From contig NC_033629.1 in the NCBI RefSeq assembly GCF_001540865.1, forward strand, positions 1,325,490 to 1,389,489: 64,000 nucleotides of DNA, in the 5' to 3' direction. A program made the position numbers and the translations under genes. Numbering within the stretch: position 1 is the first letter of the stretch; each line of letters begins with the position of its first letter. Positions 45,279 to 56,948 of this stretch are shown in pieces. This stretch comes from Ananas comosus. Its lineage: Eukaryota > Streptophyta > Magnoliopsida > Poales > Bromeliaceae. The notes beneath the pieces are model-generated. The model had not been told where the DNA came from. It saw only the letters and a list, made by a program, of their open reading frames with translations, and made no database searches.

Positions 45279-45848
45279 TAGGGGTGTAAACGAGCCGAAC
45301 ACCAGCGAGCTGGGGTTAGCTCGTGTGCGGCTTGTTCAATAAACAGGCTCGTGTTTAAATGGGCCGAACACGAGCTGACTCGTTAAAGTATCGAGCTAAA
45401 AAATTCAGCTCGTATTCGACTCGCTGATAAACGAGCCGAACACGAACTGGCTCACGAGCTGGCCAACAAATAATAAGTTAAAAGAATTAGATTGAATATA
45501 TATGTATAATAAATTTATAAAATCTTATCCATTAGACTTTGATCTAATAGTTGAAACTTTACTTATAAATAAGCTTTTTTATAATTGAGCTCCCCTTGAT
45601 ATTGTTATTTTGTTAAAAATTAAATAATAAAAATATTATATATATATATTTATGTATTTATATATATATATAAAAATTATATAAATTATATAAATATAAA
45701 ATATATGTATTCGAGCTGTTATCGAGCCGAACATGAGCGAGCTGACCCCAGCTCGTATTCGGCTCGTTTAATAAACGAGCGATTCGATCTCGAGCTAATT
45801 TCGAGCCGAACACAAGATGGCTCACGAACAGCTGAATTCACACCCTTA
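45279..45848. mobile_element. hAT-like MITE, 570 bp
   Basis: Begins TAGGGGTGTAAACGAGCC and ends inverted with AATTCACACCCTTA. CACGACAC precedes it (45271-45278) and CATGACAC follows (45849-45856), an 8-bp target duplication with one mismatch, as hAT elements make. The word GAGCCGAACA and its inverses recur many times in both GC-rich arms; the centre is AT-rich. Confidence 0.85.
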
Positions 45849-45856
45849 CATGACAC

Positions 45857-46096
45857 TATTAACGTAGACCGTTGACCCAAAAGGCCGGTTAATTCTCGTC
45901 CCGTAGACAAGCCCGGTCCGGTTCAGCGAACCTTCCAAGAAAAAAAACCCACAAAAAACCCATTCTCAACCCGTCAACGAACCTCTCAAAAACGCACACA
46001 CTAGAGCCCACAGTAGAGAGAGAGAGAGAGAGAGAGAGAGCGGAGGGGAGATACATCACCAACGAAGACGACGAGGACGACGACGAGCACTGCGCC
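45857..46096 (+). promoter_or_regulatory. promoter and GA-repeat leader of the GT8-like gene
   Basis: Short upstream region with a GA run (about 46014-46040) in the likely 5'UTR. No TATA box recognised. Confidence 0.4.
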
Positions 46097-49000
46097 ATGG
46101 CGTCGCCCCCGACCTCTTCCTCCTCCTCCGCGGGACTCTTTCGCCGCGCCCCGGGCTCGGCGCGGGCGCATTCAGCTCCTCCGGAGGCCGTCGGGGCCGG
46201 GGCCATCCGAGCCGACGTGGATCCGCCGCCGCGGCCGAAGCCCATCATGCAGAAGCTCGCCATCGGGGCCATCGTCCTCTTGGGCTGCGTCCAGTTCTTC
46301 CTCCCCGCCTCCCACTTCCGCGACCCCTCCGACCCCCGCCGCACCTGGATCCCCTACGACCCCAGTCGCTCCTCCCCCATCGTACGCCCTCTTTTCGATC
46401 GAGTTGTGTTTGTGTTTCGATGCTTAAATCCCTTTCGAGGTGGATTTTGGAGTGTGAATTTTAGGATTTGGGGAGGGGAGTTCACGTTATTTCATCAAAT
46501 GATGATCTAAAATTTGGTAAATTGCGCCATTACTTTCGGGAAAAAGTCTTTTTTTCTATTTTTTTTAGTTTTAATCTTGTTGAGTTAGTGGTTTGATGCG
46601 TAAATCCTTTTGGCATGGATTTTGGAGTGACATTTGAAAAAAGATGGATTTTGGAGTGTAAATTTTAGGATTTAGGGGCAAAATTCACGTTATTTTCTTC
46701 TAATGATGATCTAAAATTTGGTGAATTGCACCATTACTTTCGGAAAAAAAAAGTCTTTTTCCTCAAATTTTATTAGCTGAACTTGGTTCATCTTTGTGTT
46801 CGTGCCCTGCAATTGTTTTTTCGTCCATCTCATACTTAAACTATAGAAAAAGTTGCAACTCAATAGATGATAACGTTGCGTGGTGCATGAATGTAGAGAG
46901 GCACCACGTATAGTCAATCGTCTTCCTCCGATAGTATTTGGCGAAATGGTTTTAAGAGTTTAGAGTGTTAACTATTGAACTTTAAAGTTTGGAATTAAAG
47001 TGAAACTACGAGAAAAAGTTTTTTTTTTAACCCCTTTTAAGTACTTTGTTTTATACTTTTTCACAAGCAAAAACCTCGTAGAAAATTAATATGTGGGCCA
47101 TTTGATGCTTTGATTAGCATTATGAAGAAGTAAGTCTATTTCAGCTTCATATTTCGTCATTTTCATGTGTTTTTAGTTTCTAAATGTGGTGGATTGCAAA
47201 ATGAATTTTCAACCTATTTTGTTTGAATGCTGGTACAGATAATGCTCGTAGGAAACTTTAAAAAAGGGTATATAAAAGAAATTGCATGGTTGTTAGATAA
47301 TCCCAATGTCTTTGGTTTCTTCGATTTCGTCGTTACCTTTTTGGCAGAAAAAGCCCTGCCATTGTTTTTATTGATGTCAAGTAGGGTGTTTTAACTTATT
47401 TAAGAGGCATTGTAAATCATACAAATGAAAACTAACTTGTCAACACTAAACATATTGTTTTTAGTAGCCAACCATATTCACTTGTGATGTCATCAACCCT
47501 AAATAGTCATTATATGCTGATCCAACAGTAAATCTCTTAGTTTATTGGTTATATTAACAGATCCGTGCAATCCTTTTGGCATAAGAGTACCCAAATAGAG
47601 AGTAGATGTGTGAGCGTAATCAGGTTAAATTCTTCAGCAATATAAATGGCTGAAAAAAGAAAATGCTTCTGCTTTCGATTTATGTGTGGCTGGTATAAGA
47701 ATGCTTGCGATAATTGGCCTAAAAAGCTTATACTAAATATCATTTGTTCCTAATGGGCCAAGATAGGGATTATTGTAAATTATGAGGGGCATTGAATTAG
47801 ATTTGTTCAGGGATTCTTGGGCGTCTTTTGGTTTCTTTATCAGATTAAAATTATGAATTGCATAAAGCACTAAGAAACTGAACAATAGCAAGGTACAAAA
47901 CCCACGGTTTCTTAGTGCAACAGACTATTAAGCATGAAGCTTCTTGATATTTTTTAGGGCGTGTTTGGTTGTCGGAATAAGTAATCTGATGATAACTTAT
48001 TCGATGTGAAGATTTTCTTGTGTGATTGGAAGGTAATAGTCAAATTTTTGCTCATTGAAAGGACTTGGCATCCATGATGTGGTAGGATAGTATATTTTAC
48101 CTATGAGATGATTTAAAATATTTCGAAAAAATGACTTGAAGACCAAATATGCTATTCCTTTCTAGACACTTGACCACACTCTTAGCTTCTAATCACAATA
48201 AGAAACCCCATACTGAATAGGATATCACTAGATAATTTATTCCAACATCCAGATAGGGTCTTACTGTTTCACAATAGAAATTTATGTCTGTTAGTACTAG
48301 TTGTTACCTCATTACTCTTAAAATTCTGTTCATAAGACATATTAGAGTTCTGCTCTTCATAATCCTAATTTAATTTTTCCTTCTTTAACAGAGAGAAATA
48401 CTACTACCATGCTGAAATTCCAGATGTCTAGTGTTAATTAAGTAATAAATTGTTCAAATGCATAAGGTTGTTGTCGTTGCGTGAAAATTACTCTTATTCA
48501 ATTTGATGCAACTTTTGTTATTTCCAGTCCACAAATAAAAGAAGTTTCGAGGAGGAGCAACTTGATATGCCAGTGAAGCAGGAGGCAGAAGTCCCAGGGA
48601 CACATATCTTCTCTTGGACAGACTGTTTAGATTTGCGAGTTCTTGCAGTCCTTGCCAACTCAACTTTGTCCAGCTCAAGGTCCTATTTTTCATGTCTAAT
48701 GATATAAATGTATGATGCACCACATGCTTTTGAATGTTGCAATGTTTTAGTGAATTGGAGATTGAAGTACACTTATGCATGCTTTTTTGTTTTCCGTTTT
48801 GTGTCTCAGATATCCGGAGGATGTATTTTTCCATTTCTTCATACCTGAACATGAAGACGAGAAACTGTCCTTCTATAAGCTAAAAGTAGTCCTGCCTTCC
48901 TCAAACCTTGGTATAATTGGGTAAGTACAGAGTTATTGAACTGCTTTTATGTAAAAACTTTGTTTTGTACTCACACTTGATGTTTCTGCAGTCAGAAGGA

Positions 49001-50943
49001 TGTGAAGGAGAAATTAAACATTGCTACTCCTGAAGCGGAATTTCTTTGGAATTACCGTCATGAATTGGCACCATTTTTCATTTCATACCAGCATTTACCT
49101 TTGAACAAATATGTATATGTCTTACCAGACACCATCATAAAGGTAGTTGATCATGTGTTTACCATCTTCGTAGTTCGATTTGTTGGTGAATTGACTATTA
49201 TGAATTCTTAAAGAAAAATATCATCATTGAGAAGTACTTTTATCACCTTTGATTGCAATCTTGATAATCAGGCTGAAAACTGTCCATGCTTCATATAAGA
49301 ATACTCAGATTGTTTAATTATTACTACACGTGGCAATCACCAGGCAAACTTTCACAAGTATGCGTTTTATGGCGTAGGAGAGACTGTATAATGTAGCGTA
49401 CAATTGTGCATTTGTTAATTCTATGTTCATGTTGAACCATTCAGGAGATCTATTGACACACCTATCTATACCTTTTTATGCTTGCAAATGCTTATGTTGT
49501 TCCTTAATCATAGTAAATTAATTGCATTCCATCTGTTATCCCGTAATATTTTGCTCTGCAACTGAGATAAATGATTATTAGAGAGCTTTCTAATATGGCA
49601 TCCAAAAACAATCCTACTATTTAAACCATAAGTCTGAACGAAGTATGTGTGAAACCAAACACTTCCTACATGAACATTCCCGTTTTAAAGTTGGCTAGAT
49701 TTACAAAACCTCGTTAAAATTAATATAAACATATCAAAATGTGCTTAGAGCATAGATTTGTTACACAGATTATAACCCAACTACGAGATTTGTAATAAGA
49801 TTGGGCTTCCATTTCAGTTGTGAAATTTGAGAAGGATAGTCCTCGGCATGCCTTCCCTTTCTTTCTGTCTTGTTGAAACTTTCATTATTTTCTATACACA
49901 TACTGCAATGGTAATATTCAGGACTCGATTTTTTGTTTTTTTTTTTTTTTTCTGTGCAGGGAAATATTGAAGATCTCTTTAGTTTTGATTTGGCTCCTTA
50001 TGCTATTGGAGCCGCCGAAGACTGCAGCAAGAGGGTGGGTGATTACGTCGATATCGAGGTTTTAAATGCTATACAGAGAACTGCTGCCAAAAGTTGGATA
50101 TCTGACAAACCTTATGATAAAAATGCCTGCTTACCTGATTTCAATGTGCTCTTAGTGGAACCTCATAAGTTAGAAAGCACTCTACTCGAGTCCATTGTGT
50201 GGTGGAACAAAGTTCTTGACAAAGGAAGTGAAAGGTGTGCCATATTTACCATATAACATTTTTCTATATATATGCATGTAGCTACTTTTTGAGACTAATA
50301 TACGTAGATGATTACTTTCGATAGGTTCATGCAAAAGTGTACGAAAATCCTGCTAACTATAGCCTATTTGGGAATTGGTCCTTGTTTTCCAGTTCTTTAG
50401 CACAAATATTGAGATGCTTGATTTTAAGTAGAAATTTCATCAGTTTCTAGCAGTCTTTGTAACATTTTTTACGGAATATTAGGGTACACTTACTTCATAG
50501 ATAATTTGCTTTGTTTGATGAAACTGTTAGTTTACCTGATGGAACTTCTCTTAAATTAAACAACAACACAATAGTTTGGGACGTGCAAATTGTCGAGGAT
50601 CTGTTTCCTGAAAAATCCTATAGTTGGGCGTGTCAGTACAACTTTGTGTACATCAAACAATAATCTACAAACTAAACTATAATATTCACTATGTAATTTC
50701 AGGGGCAACCGTATGAAGTTCGCAATTGCTCTAGCTTTCTATGACAAATATTTCAAGCTTCCCTCTACTTGGAAAATCAGCTCTTCATTGGAAGCTGATG
50801 AAACTAATGAAATCAAAGCACTCCGTTTTGATGGGCCGACAAGAGTTTGCTCCGAAGATGACGACCGGGATCAAGGACCAAATCATGGTGATATTTGGCA
50901 GCAATATCTTTCGTCAAACTCGGTCGCCGTATTAAGTCATTGA
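46097..50943 (+). CDS. GT8-like type II membrane protein with degenerate metal motif
   Basis: Exons 46097-46381, 48528-48679, 48810-48920, 48992-49142, 49960-50234 and 50703-50943 give 404 residues. A Pro/Ser-rich cytosolic tail precedes one membrane helix (about 52-70), so the bulk should lie in the Golgi lumen. The body follows the GT8 (GAUT/GATL) order: HIFSWTDCLDLRVLAVLANS, RYPEDVFFHFFIPEHED, then LNKYVYVLPDTIIKGNIEDL at the place of the family metal-binding strand, AIGAAEDCSKR, and NACLPDFNVLLVEPHKLE. The canonical DDD/DxD is replaced by PDT and no HxxGxxKPW motif was found at the C-terminus, so catalysis is doubtful or altered. The GT8 call rests on motif order remembered from the family, not on a search. 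Intron 1 (2.1 kb) holds a Tourist MITE and a duplicated segment. Confidence 0.78.
46421..46758. repeat. duplicated segment in intron 1 of the GT8-like gene
   Basis: About 46421-46553 recurs at about 46591-46758: GGATTTTGGAGTGT(G/A)AATTTT, TTCACGTTATTT, AATGATGATCTAAAATTTGG, CCATTACTTTCGG. The second copy has a small internal repeat of GATGGATTTTGGAGTG. It lies directly after the exon 1 donor site. Confidence 0.75.
47957..48260. mobile_element. Tourist-like MITE, 304 bp, in intron 1 of the GT8-like gene
   Basis: Left end GGGCGTGTTTGGTTGTCGG and AATAAGTAATC; the right end inverted (GATAATTTATTCC, AACATCCAGATAGGGTC). TTA flanks both sides (47954-47956, 48261-48263). AT-rich interior. Confidence 0.75.
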
Positions 50944-52051
50944 AGCACCAAATTCCTTCCTATTCTGCCGCTTCATTTTTTTAAAGAGATTACACCAATT
51001 ACAACCGGTAATGGACCTTATCAACGAATGAAGTGGTGGTGCTTAAATTCCTGCCGCAGAGAAAAACTGTGCAGTTTGAGGATACTATATAGAAGTTTTT
51101 GATACCACACAGGCCAAATGAAACAGGGTAGGGTAGTAGAAAAGAAGTGTCATAGGTCAAATTATCACCATTTGTTGATGTTTAACCAAACAGATGCTTG
51201 TTTGTTGCTGTTGTTGTAAGTTTGTAATAACAACATATGATTCCGTCGCGTGTTCATATGTTTTTAGCCAGTTTTCTGTTCTATTTGATTATCTTTATGC
51301 AGTTTTGTTATCATGTCATGTTTCTGTGAAAGACAGTGCAGACATCTTCAACAACTCCCTAATCATCAGAAACAACTAATAAGTGGAAGACTGTATAACT
51401 AACTAAGTGTCAGTAGTAATAAACCAATGGAGTGATTAGCAGCTAAGCAATGCTGTCAGCTTCTTGTGTTAATAATGGTGTTAAGAAGAAATTTTCTACA
51501 AACTATAGGCTTTCTGCAGCTAATCACTGATTCACTCACAAACATTTGCTATTTCTTCTGGTTCAAAAAAAACAAAAAAGAAAAAGAAAAACCAAGATCA
51601 ACTGAGGGAAAAAATTTAGAATACATCAAGTATATTGCTGACGTGACGTTCCCAACCAATAGTCCCCACCAATAGAATTATTTTTATTGAATTGATGTCC
51701 CATCATAGTTAATAAAAAAAATAATTTTATTATATTTTTTTAGATAGAGAGATATAATTGACTTGTTATTTAACAATGTGAAAGTATGATACAGTAAATT
51801 TTCTCCGACTGAGGGTCTATCCAAGAAAATCTAGTCAACCTCTTTCTAGCCACAAGCACCCAAACCCCCCAACCAATTCCCACTCTCCAACTCACACTTC
51901 CCCTCCACCACCTTATCCCTCCCCTCCCCCACCCAAATCCTCTCTTATCCCCTCCTCTCCCCCAAAACACCCTCACCACCTTATTAGAAGAAGAGGAAGA
52001 AGAAGAAGAGTGTGAAAGAGAGAGAGAGAGAGAGAGAGAGAGGACACAACA
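50944..52051. promoter_or_regulatory. GT8-like 3'UTR and psaF upstream region
   Basis: No gene. The psaF-proximal 250 bases are C-rich with CTTATCCC and CTTATCCCC words (inverse of the GATAAG I-box seen in light-regulated genes), a CCAAT-type word near 51656 and a GA run (52015-52041) in the leader. Regulatory roles are inferred. Confidence 0.4.
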
Positions 52052-52738
52052 ATGGCCCCCTCCTCCACCACCACCACCACCACCACCAAACGCCTCTTCC
52101 TCATCTCCTGCTTCTCCTCCCCCTCCTCCTCTCAGGATCAGAACCAAAACAATCCACCAGTCTCGATCTCCGCCTCGATCAAGAACTTCTCCGCCGCCGT
52201 CGCGCTCTCGTCGATCCTCCTCTCGCCGGCCGCCCTCTCCCCTCCGCCGGCGGCCGCCGACATCGCGGGGCTCACCCCCTGCAAGGAGTCCAAGGCCTTC
52301 GCGAAGCGCGAGAAGCAGTCCCTGAAGAAGCTGGAGGCGTCGCTCAAGAAGTACGACCCCGACTCGGCCCCCGCGCTGGCCATCAAGGCCACGATGGAGA
52401 AGACGAAGCGGCGGTTCGAGAACTACGGCAAGTTCGGGCTGCTCTGCGGCGCCGACGGCCTCCCCCACCTGATCGTGAACGGCGACCAGCGGCACTGGGG
52501 CGAGTTCGTCACCCCCGGCCTCCTCTTCCTCTACATCGCCGGCTGGATCGGCTGGGTCGGCCGCAGCTACCTCATCGCCATCCGCGACGACAAGAAGCCC
52601 ACCCAGAAGGAGATCATCATCGACGTCCCCCTCGCCTCCAGCCTCCTCTGGCGTGGCTTCATCTGGCCCGTCGCCGCCTACCGCGAGCTCGTCACCGGCA
52701 ATCTCGTCGTCGACGACGCCGACGTCGGCACCTACTGA
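52052..52738 (+). CDS. PSAF: photosystem I reaction centre subunit III (PsaF), chloroplast precursor
   Basis: One uninterrupted frame of 228 residues. Residues 1-69 are a Ser/Thr-rich chloroplast transit peptide followed by a hydrophobic lumen-targeting segment ([20 protein letters not shown]) ending AAA. The mature protein starts [20 protein letters not shown], identical in pattern to PsaF. The lysine-rich lumenal helix ([16 protein letters not shown]) docks plastocyanin; two Cys (CKES, LLCGADG) form the known disulfide. The segment [20 protein letters not shown] crosses the thylakoid membrane. No intron interrupts the coding part. A 3'UTR intron is likely from a GAGTAAGT donor (52760) to a TTCTGCAG acceptor (54044). 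Confidence 0.97.
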   Translation: MAPSSTTTTTTTKRLFLISCFSSPSSSQDQNQNNPPVSISASIKNFSAAVALSSILLSPAALSPPPAAADIAGLTPCKESKAFAKREKQSLKKLEASLKKYDPDSAPALAIKATMEKTKRRFENYGKFGLLCGADGLPHLIVNGDQRHWGEFVTPGLLFLYIAGWIGWVGRSYLIAIRDDKKPTQKEIIIDVPLASSLLWRGFIWPVAAYRELVTGNLVVDDADVGTY

Positions 52739-52786
52739 GCCACCCCTCCTCCTTACTGAGTAAGTGTTCAATTTCAAAATATTTAA

Positions 52787-53960
52787 AGAGCAGAATATTC
52801 TGAATTCGAGTTATGTCGGACTCCTATCTCTACAAATTTAAATTTTTAGCTATCGTTTGGTTCAGGGTTAAAAAAAAAATAGTTATTCCAGGAATAGGGT
52901 TAAGTTCAGGGTTAAGGTGGGGTTAGAGTATTTTTATATTTGGTTGAGAATTGGAGTTAGTCTAGGATTAAAGAAAATAGTGTTTGGTTGAAGTATGTGG
53001 GATAAGAAGGATAGTGGATAAAATAGTGTTTTATTTGGTTGGAATAGTGGGGTGGGGTGGGATTAGCTGGGGTTAGCTAACCCCATTCCGAATTAGCCTA
53101 TTTGGGATGGGGTTAGCTAACCCCACCACCCTAAAATCATGTTTGGGAATAAAATCGGGGTTAGGAAGTTATCCCATCCCTTAACCCTGAACCAAACACA
53201 AGCTTAGAGAATAACAGTTGTTTTATATAATTTAGTATGGTATAAGAACAGAAGATCCTGAGTCCGAGTAATGTCAGGCTCCTATTAACTCTACAAGTTT
53301 AAGCTTTTTAAAGAAAGAATAATAATTGTTTCATATAATTTAACATGACATCAGAGCAGGAGATTTTGAATTTGAGTTATGCCAGGCTTCTATCTCTACA
53401 AGCTTAAACTTTTAGATAGAATAACGGTTGTTTCATATAATTTAATATAGCATTAGAGTAGGAGATTTTGAATTCGAGTCATGTCAGGTTTTTATCTCTA
53501 TAAATTTAAGATTTTAGAGAATAACAATTATTTTATATAATTTAATGTGGCATTAGAGCATAAGATTTTGAATTCGAGTCTTGTCAGGTTTCTATCTCTA
53601 CAAGCTTAAGCTTTTAGAGAGAATAATGATTGTTTCATACAATTTAATATGGTGTTAGAGCAGAAAATTCTGACTTCGAGTTATGTCAGGCTCCTATCTC
53701 TATAAACTTAAGCTTTTAATTAGAGAACAACAGTTGTTTCATATAATTTAGTATGATATCAGAAGAGGAGATCCTAAATTTGAGTAATATCAGGTTCCTA
53801 TCTCTACAAATTTAAGCTTTTAAAAAATAACGATTATTTCATATAATTTAATGTGGTATTAGAGTATGAAATTTTGAGTTCGGATAATGTCAGACTTTCA
53901 TCTTTACGAGCTTAAGCATTTTTTAGAGAGAATAACAGTAATTTCATATAATTCAATGGT
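52787..53960. repeat. tandem array of units of about 110 bp with tRNA-like core, downstream of psaF
   Basis: About eight units, each with the order ATAACNGTTGTTTCATATAA, TTTAATATGGTATTAGAGCA, GGAGATTTTGAATTCGAGT, ATGTCAGGCTCCTATCTCTA, CAAGCTTAAGCTTTTAGAGA. Copies differ by 10-25% by eye. The core GGTATCAGAGCA plus TTCGAGT recalls the 3' half of initiator tRNA-Met. A Tourist MITE at 52849-53203 splits the first unit. The whole array fits inside the proposed psaF 3'UTR intron. Confidence 0.85.
52849..53203. mobile_element. Tourist-like MITE, 355 bp, inside the tandem array
   Basis: Ends GCTATCGTTTGGTTCAGGG and inverted CCCTGAACCAAACACAAGC. TTA flanks both sides (52846-52848, 53204-53206). The array unit reads continuously if the element and one TTA are ignored, which proves insertion after the array existed. 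The interior is rich in GGGGTTAG / CTAACCCC words. Confidence 0.88.
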
Positions 53961-54044
53961 AAGTAACAATTATTGCCTACCGTAGCAGCAAAGTCTTTGT
54001 GATTTCGCTATTTGAAATTTGATTCATTTGTTTTGTTTCTGCAG

Positions 54045-55029
54045 TTGTAGCTGCTGATACGCTGCTGCTACATGATGTGGAGAGCTCTGTTCTGTTGTAT
54101 TTAAGAACTGTATCTGTATTTGTACTTCATCAAGCCAAATGATGATTATAGTTTTTAATCTCTTTGACCAATTTGAAGCACATTTTGGATGTAATTTCTG
54201 GTTTTTTATATGTTGTCAGTGAATGTAACCTGAAATTGCAGTTCTTCTAGAATATCTTCTTCTTTTTTTTAATTTACTGCAACTATTTACTTGATTTGGT
54301 GTGATAGTTTTTTATATGTTATCTTTGATTATTAGAATTACCATTCTATGAGCATCAATAACATTGGTTTGGTTCATGATTTGCTTCAATTGTCCGAATT
54401 AAAACTCTCCATATACTACAGTATATTGTGAGGATATTGTAGCGTCTGTGGCGCTAATTGAGACCTTCCGATTTAGATCATATTTCTAACAGAAGAAGCT
54501 ATGGCTAAGCCAAACAAACTATAAGAATATTTTCCTACTCAAGTTTCGAATTGAGTTTAAACAAATCACACCACATTTGCTAAAAATTATGAAATGCATT
54601 GGGAAACACTACGATGGTCGGACCATAAACAATTGCTCTCTCGACCACCAAACGAACATGTCGACTGTAATATTTTATTTTATATAATCTATAAACTAAT
54701 CCAAAACATAATGAATAACTGCGGTGCTTAAGCTTCTGATAAATAAGGCATTGGACAATTTTGCTATTCGACGAAACTTAAAATAATTTTTAAAACAATC
54801 TTAAAATAATTTTTAAAACAATATTACAAAAAAATCGATAACTGCAATTTATGCAGTGGTATATGTAGTGTTTAACCTGAGAACTCGACCGTTGAGGAAC
54901 AGTGGCACTCTCCGTTATTTTCTACAACTCCAGGGCACATTTTAAAAATCCCCTCCCAATTCGACCGTTACAAAACCCCCCATTCAAGAACCAAAATTCG
55001 ACCGTTAACACCATTCCATTCCTCTTCTT

Positions 55030-55064
<35 letters not shown>

Positions 55065-55102
55065 CTATAACACCTCTTCTCCTCCCCCATTTTCTCCTTA
55101 CC

Positions 55103-55138
<36 letters not shown>

Positions 55139-55146
55139 AGACCAAG
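54045..55146. other. probable psaF terminal 3'UTR exon, spacer, and next promoter
   Basis: The stretch after the 54044 acceptor to about 54220 is the likely last psaF exon. Then comes AT-rich spacer, and from 54900 a C-rich leader with two TC runs (55033-55061, 55110-55139) ahead of the next gene. No other gene. Confidence 0.45.
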
Positions 55147-55755
55147 ATGATGAGCGAGGCATCGATGGAATCGAAGCCGCCACCGCACCCGCTGCGGCAA
55201 ATTGCGGAGAGCGCGACCCACAAGCTACTTCTAAAGCAGTGGCTCAAGGAGGAGGAGCTCCTCCTCCGCCGCGTCGCCCTCAGAGAAACTCGCCTCGACG
55301 CCGCCCGTAGGGAGACCACCGGCCTCTTCTGCGCCTTCTTCGTGTTCCACTCCACCGCCCTCCTCCTCCTCTTCTCCTCCGCCTCCGACGCCCCAGCCCC
55401 CCGCACGTGCCACCGATCGTGGATCCCCTGCCTCCTCTCCCTCCTCTCCTCGCTGGGCCTCATCTGGGCCGTGCGGTACAAGGGCGACACCGAGAAGGTG
55501 CTCGAGAGAATGCTCGAGAGGGAAAAGGAGGACGCTTTGCTGCTGGGGAAGTGCGTGGGGGAGCTCCGGAAGAAGGGCGCCGAGTTCGACCTGCTGAAGG
55601 AGGTCGACGCGCTGCGGCGCGCGAAGAGCCTGCGGGTCGAGGCGAAGGCAGCGGCCGCAGTGAGGAGGTGGTCGGGGAGGGATTTGGGGATCATGGCGCT
55701 CTTCGCGGCCGCGTGCGGGGCGGTGGCTCTCACAAGGTTCGTGCTTTGTAGCTAG
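55147..55755 (+). CDS. uncharacterised plant membrane protein, three predicted helices
   Basis: A single exon of 202 residues, starting MMSEASMESK (either of two adjacent ATGs could serve). Hydrophobic helices are visible at about 59-77, 92-109 and 180-200. Between the second and third helices a charged stretch (YKGDTEKVLERMLEREKEDA, ELRKKGAEFDLLKEVDALRR) should form a coiled coil, and a basic helical region (KLLLKQWLKEEELLLRRVAL) precedes the first. No enzyme motif seen. GC-rich coding sequence, TC-rich leader and continuous frame argue for a real gene. Function unknown. Confidence 0.8.
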   Translation: MMSEASMESKPPPHPLRQIAESATHKLLLKQWLKEEELLLRRVALRETRLDAARRETTGLFCAFFVFHSTALLLLFSSASDAPAPRTCHRSWIPCLLSLLSSLGLIWAVRYKGDTEKVLERMLEREKEDALLLGKCVGELRKKGAEFDLLKEVDALRRAKSLRVEAKAAAAVRRWSGRDLGIMALFAAACGAVALTRFVLCS

Positions 55756-56948
55756 GGTTTCTCTTTTGGGGTATAAAGGAAGGATCTTGATTCCGATGTG
55801 AATTTCGGTTTTTTTGTTTTTTTTTTGTTCTTTGTGTTGTGGAGTTGTCCTGATGGGAGAATTGCAGAATGTTCTGTTCTGCTATTTTGTTTGGTGTTTT
55901 AGTTTACATTTTTTTTGTTCTTTGTGGATCATTTTAATGGAAATCTTGTAATAAGATTGGTTATAAAATTACCAGTAAATTTCTCTCATTGACTCATTTA
56001 TCTCCTTTTTTCTCCTTTTGTTTTGAGAAAAAGCAATTCACTTATTATAGTCTATCAAATTTATATCTTTCGATCGATGATGAACTCTAATCAACAACAA
56101 AATGATAAGTTTAAGTTAGAACAGAAAAAAAAAAAAAAAAAAAAAATCTTATACTTTATGGTGGAAATGTTTGATCAGATGGTATTATTCTTATATAAGA
56201 AACACCTGTTACAAAAAAGATCTCTTTTTTTCTTAAAAAAATAATAGCCTCATGTTTTCTGAAGAAGTTGTTCATATTTAAAGGAAAAATTAGAGTGAAC
56301 TTGAGTTAGAAACTAACATTGTTGTTTGAATCACAAATTCTTGCACACAAACTCGCTACACCGATTATTTGTTCCTCCTTTTATATAGCTTCTTACGGAT
56401 GCGCGAGTGTGAGAGGAGTACCGCATTTCTCGAGTTTATTCTAAATCTCTAGAGTGGTTAGTGCCTATTTAATTTGAAATCTTCTCTGCTCCGAGAAGCA
56501 ATTACACATGTTCAAAGTACCTGTAAAAGCTTTTGCTGTGTCGAAAAGTTAAAAATTAGCCTTCTGTTGCTCCTACATTGGCAATTATTGGAAGTTTCTG
56601 ATTGATTTGAATAACTCTATTCAAATAGCACTTTTCGGAAACTCAAGCCCAAATAAAGAACATTATCTGCAGTGGTCACAGTTAGTTAGGTATGAGTTGC
56701 CATCATTCTTGGATTGCAGGTGAAGGAAACATCCATTGCAAGTAATGTGAGCAATAGAATCAAAGAAACTAAAAGCAAGTAAACTTTGGTACAAACAACA
56801 AAACCATTTTATTCTCTATATAAGAACAAACAAAAATAACAAACAAATTTAAGTTTACATGATCAGCCCAATCATACATTCCAAGCATACAACAAAACAC
56901 CCAAATTCCAAGTACAACTGCATCTACACAAAGAACTGAAGCTTCTTC
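55756..56948. other. 3' flanks of two convergent genes
   Basis: Downstream sequence of the 55147 gene (+) and of the small membrane protein (-) meeting here. A poly-A run of about 24 bases (56126-56147) lies inside. No gene seen. Confidence 0.4.

Noticed and set aside
51770..52803. Long frames antisense and in another frame of psaF
   Set aside because: Shadows of the PSAF coding sequence with Asp/Gly- or Arg/His-biased composition.
53210..53300. Functional initiator tRNA-Met genes in the array
   Set aside because: Only the 3'-half-like words are present; no acceptor stem or A box.
53203..53960. CRISPR-like appearance of the tandem array
   Set aside because: Units are contiguous and diverged without unique spacers, in a plant genome; it is a simple tandem repeat.
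55137..55751. Frames overlapping the 55147 gene in other frames and on the other strand
   Set aside because: The chosen frame has hydrophobic helices and a natural start; the others are low-complexity shadows.
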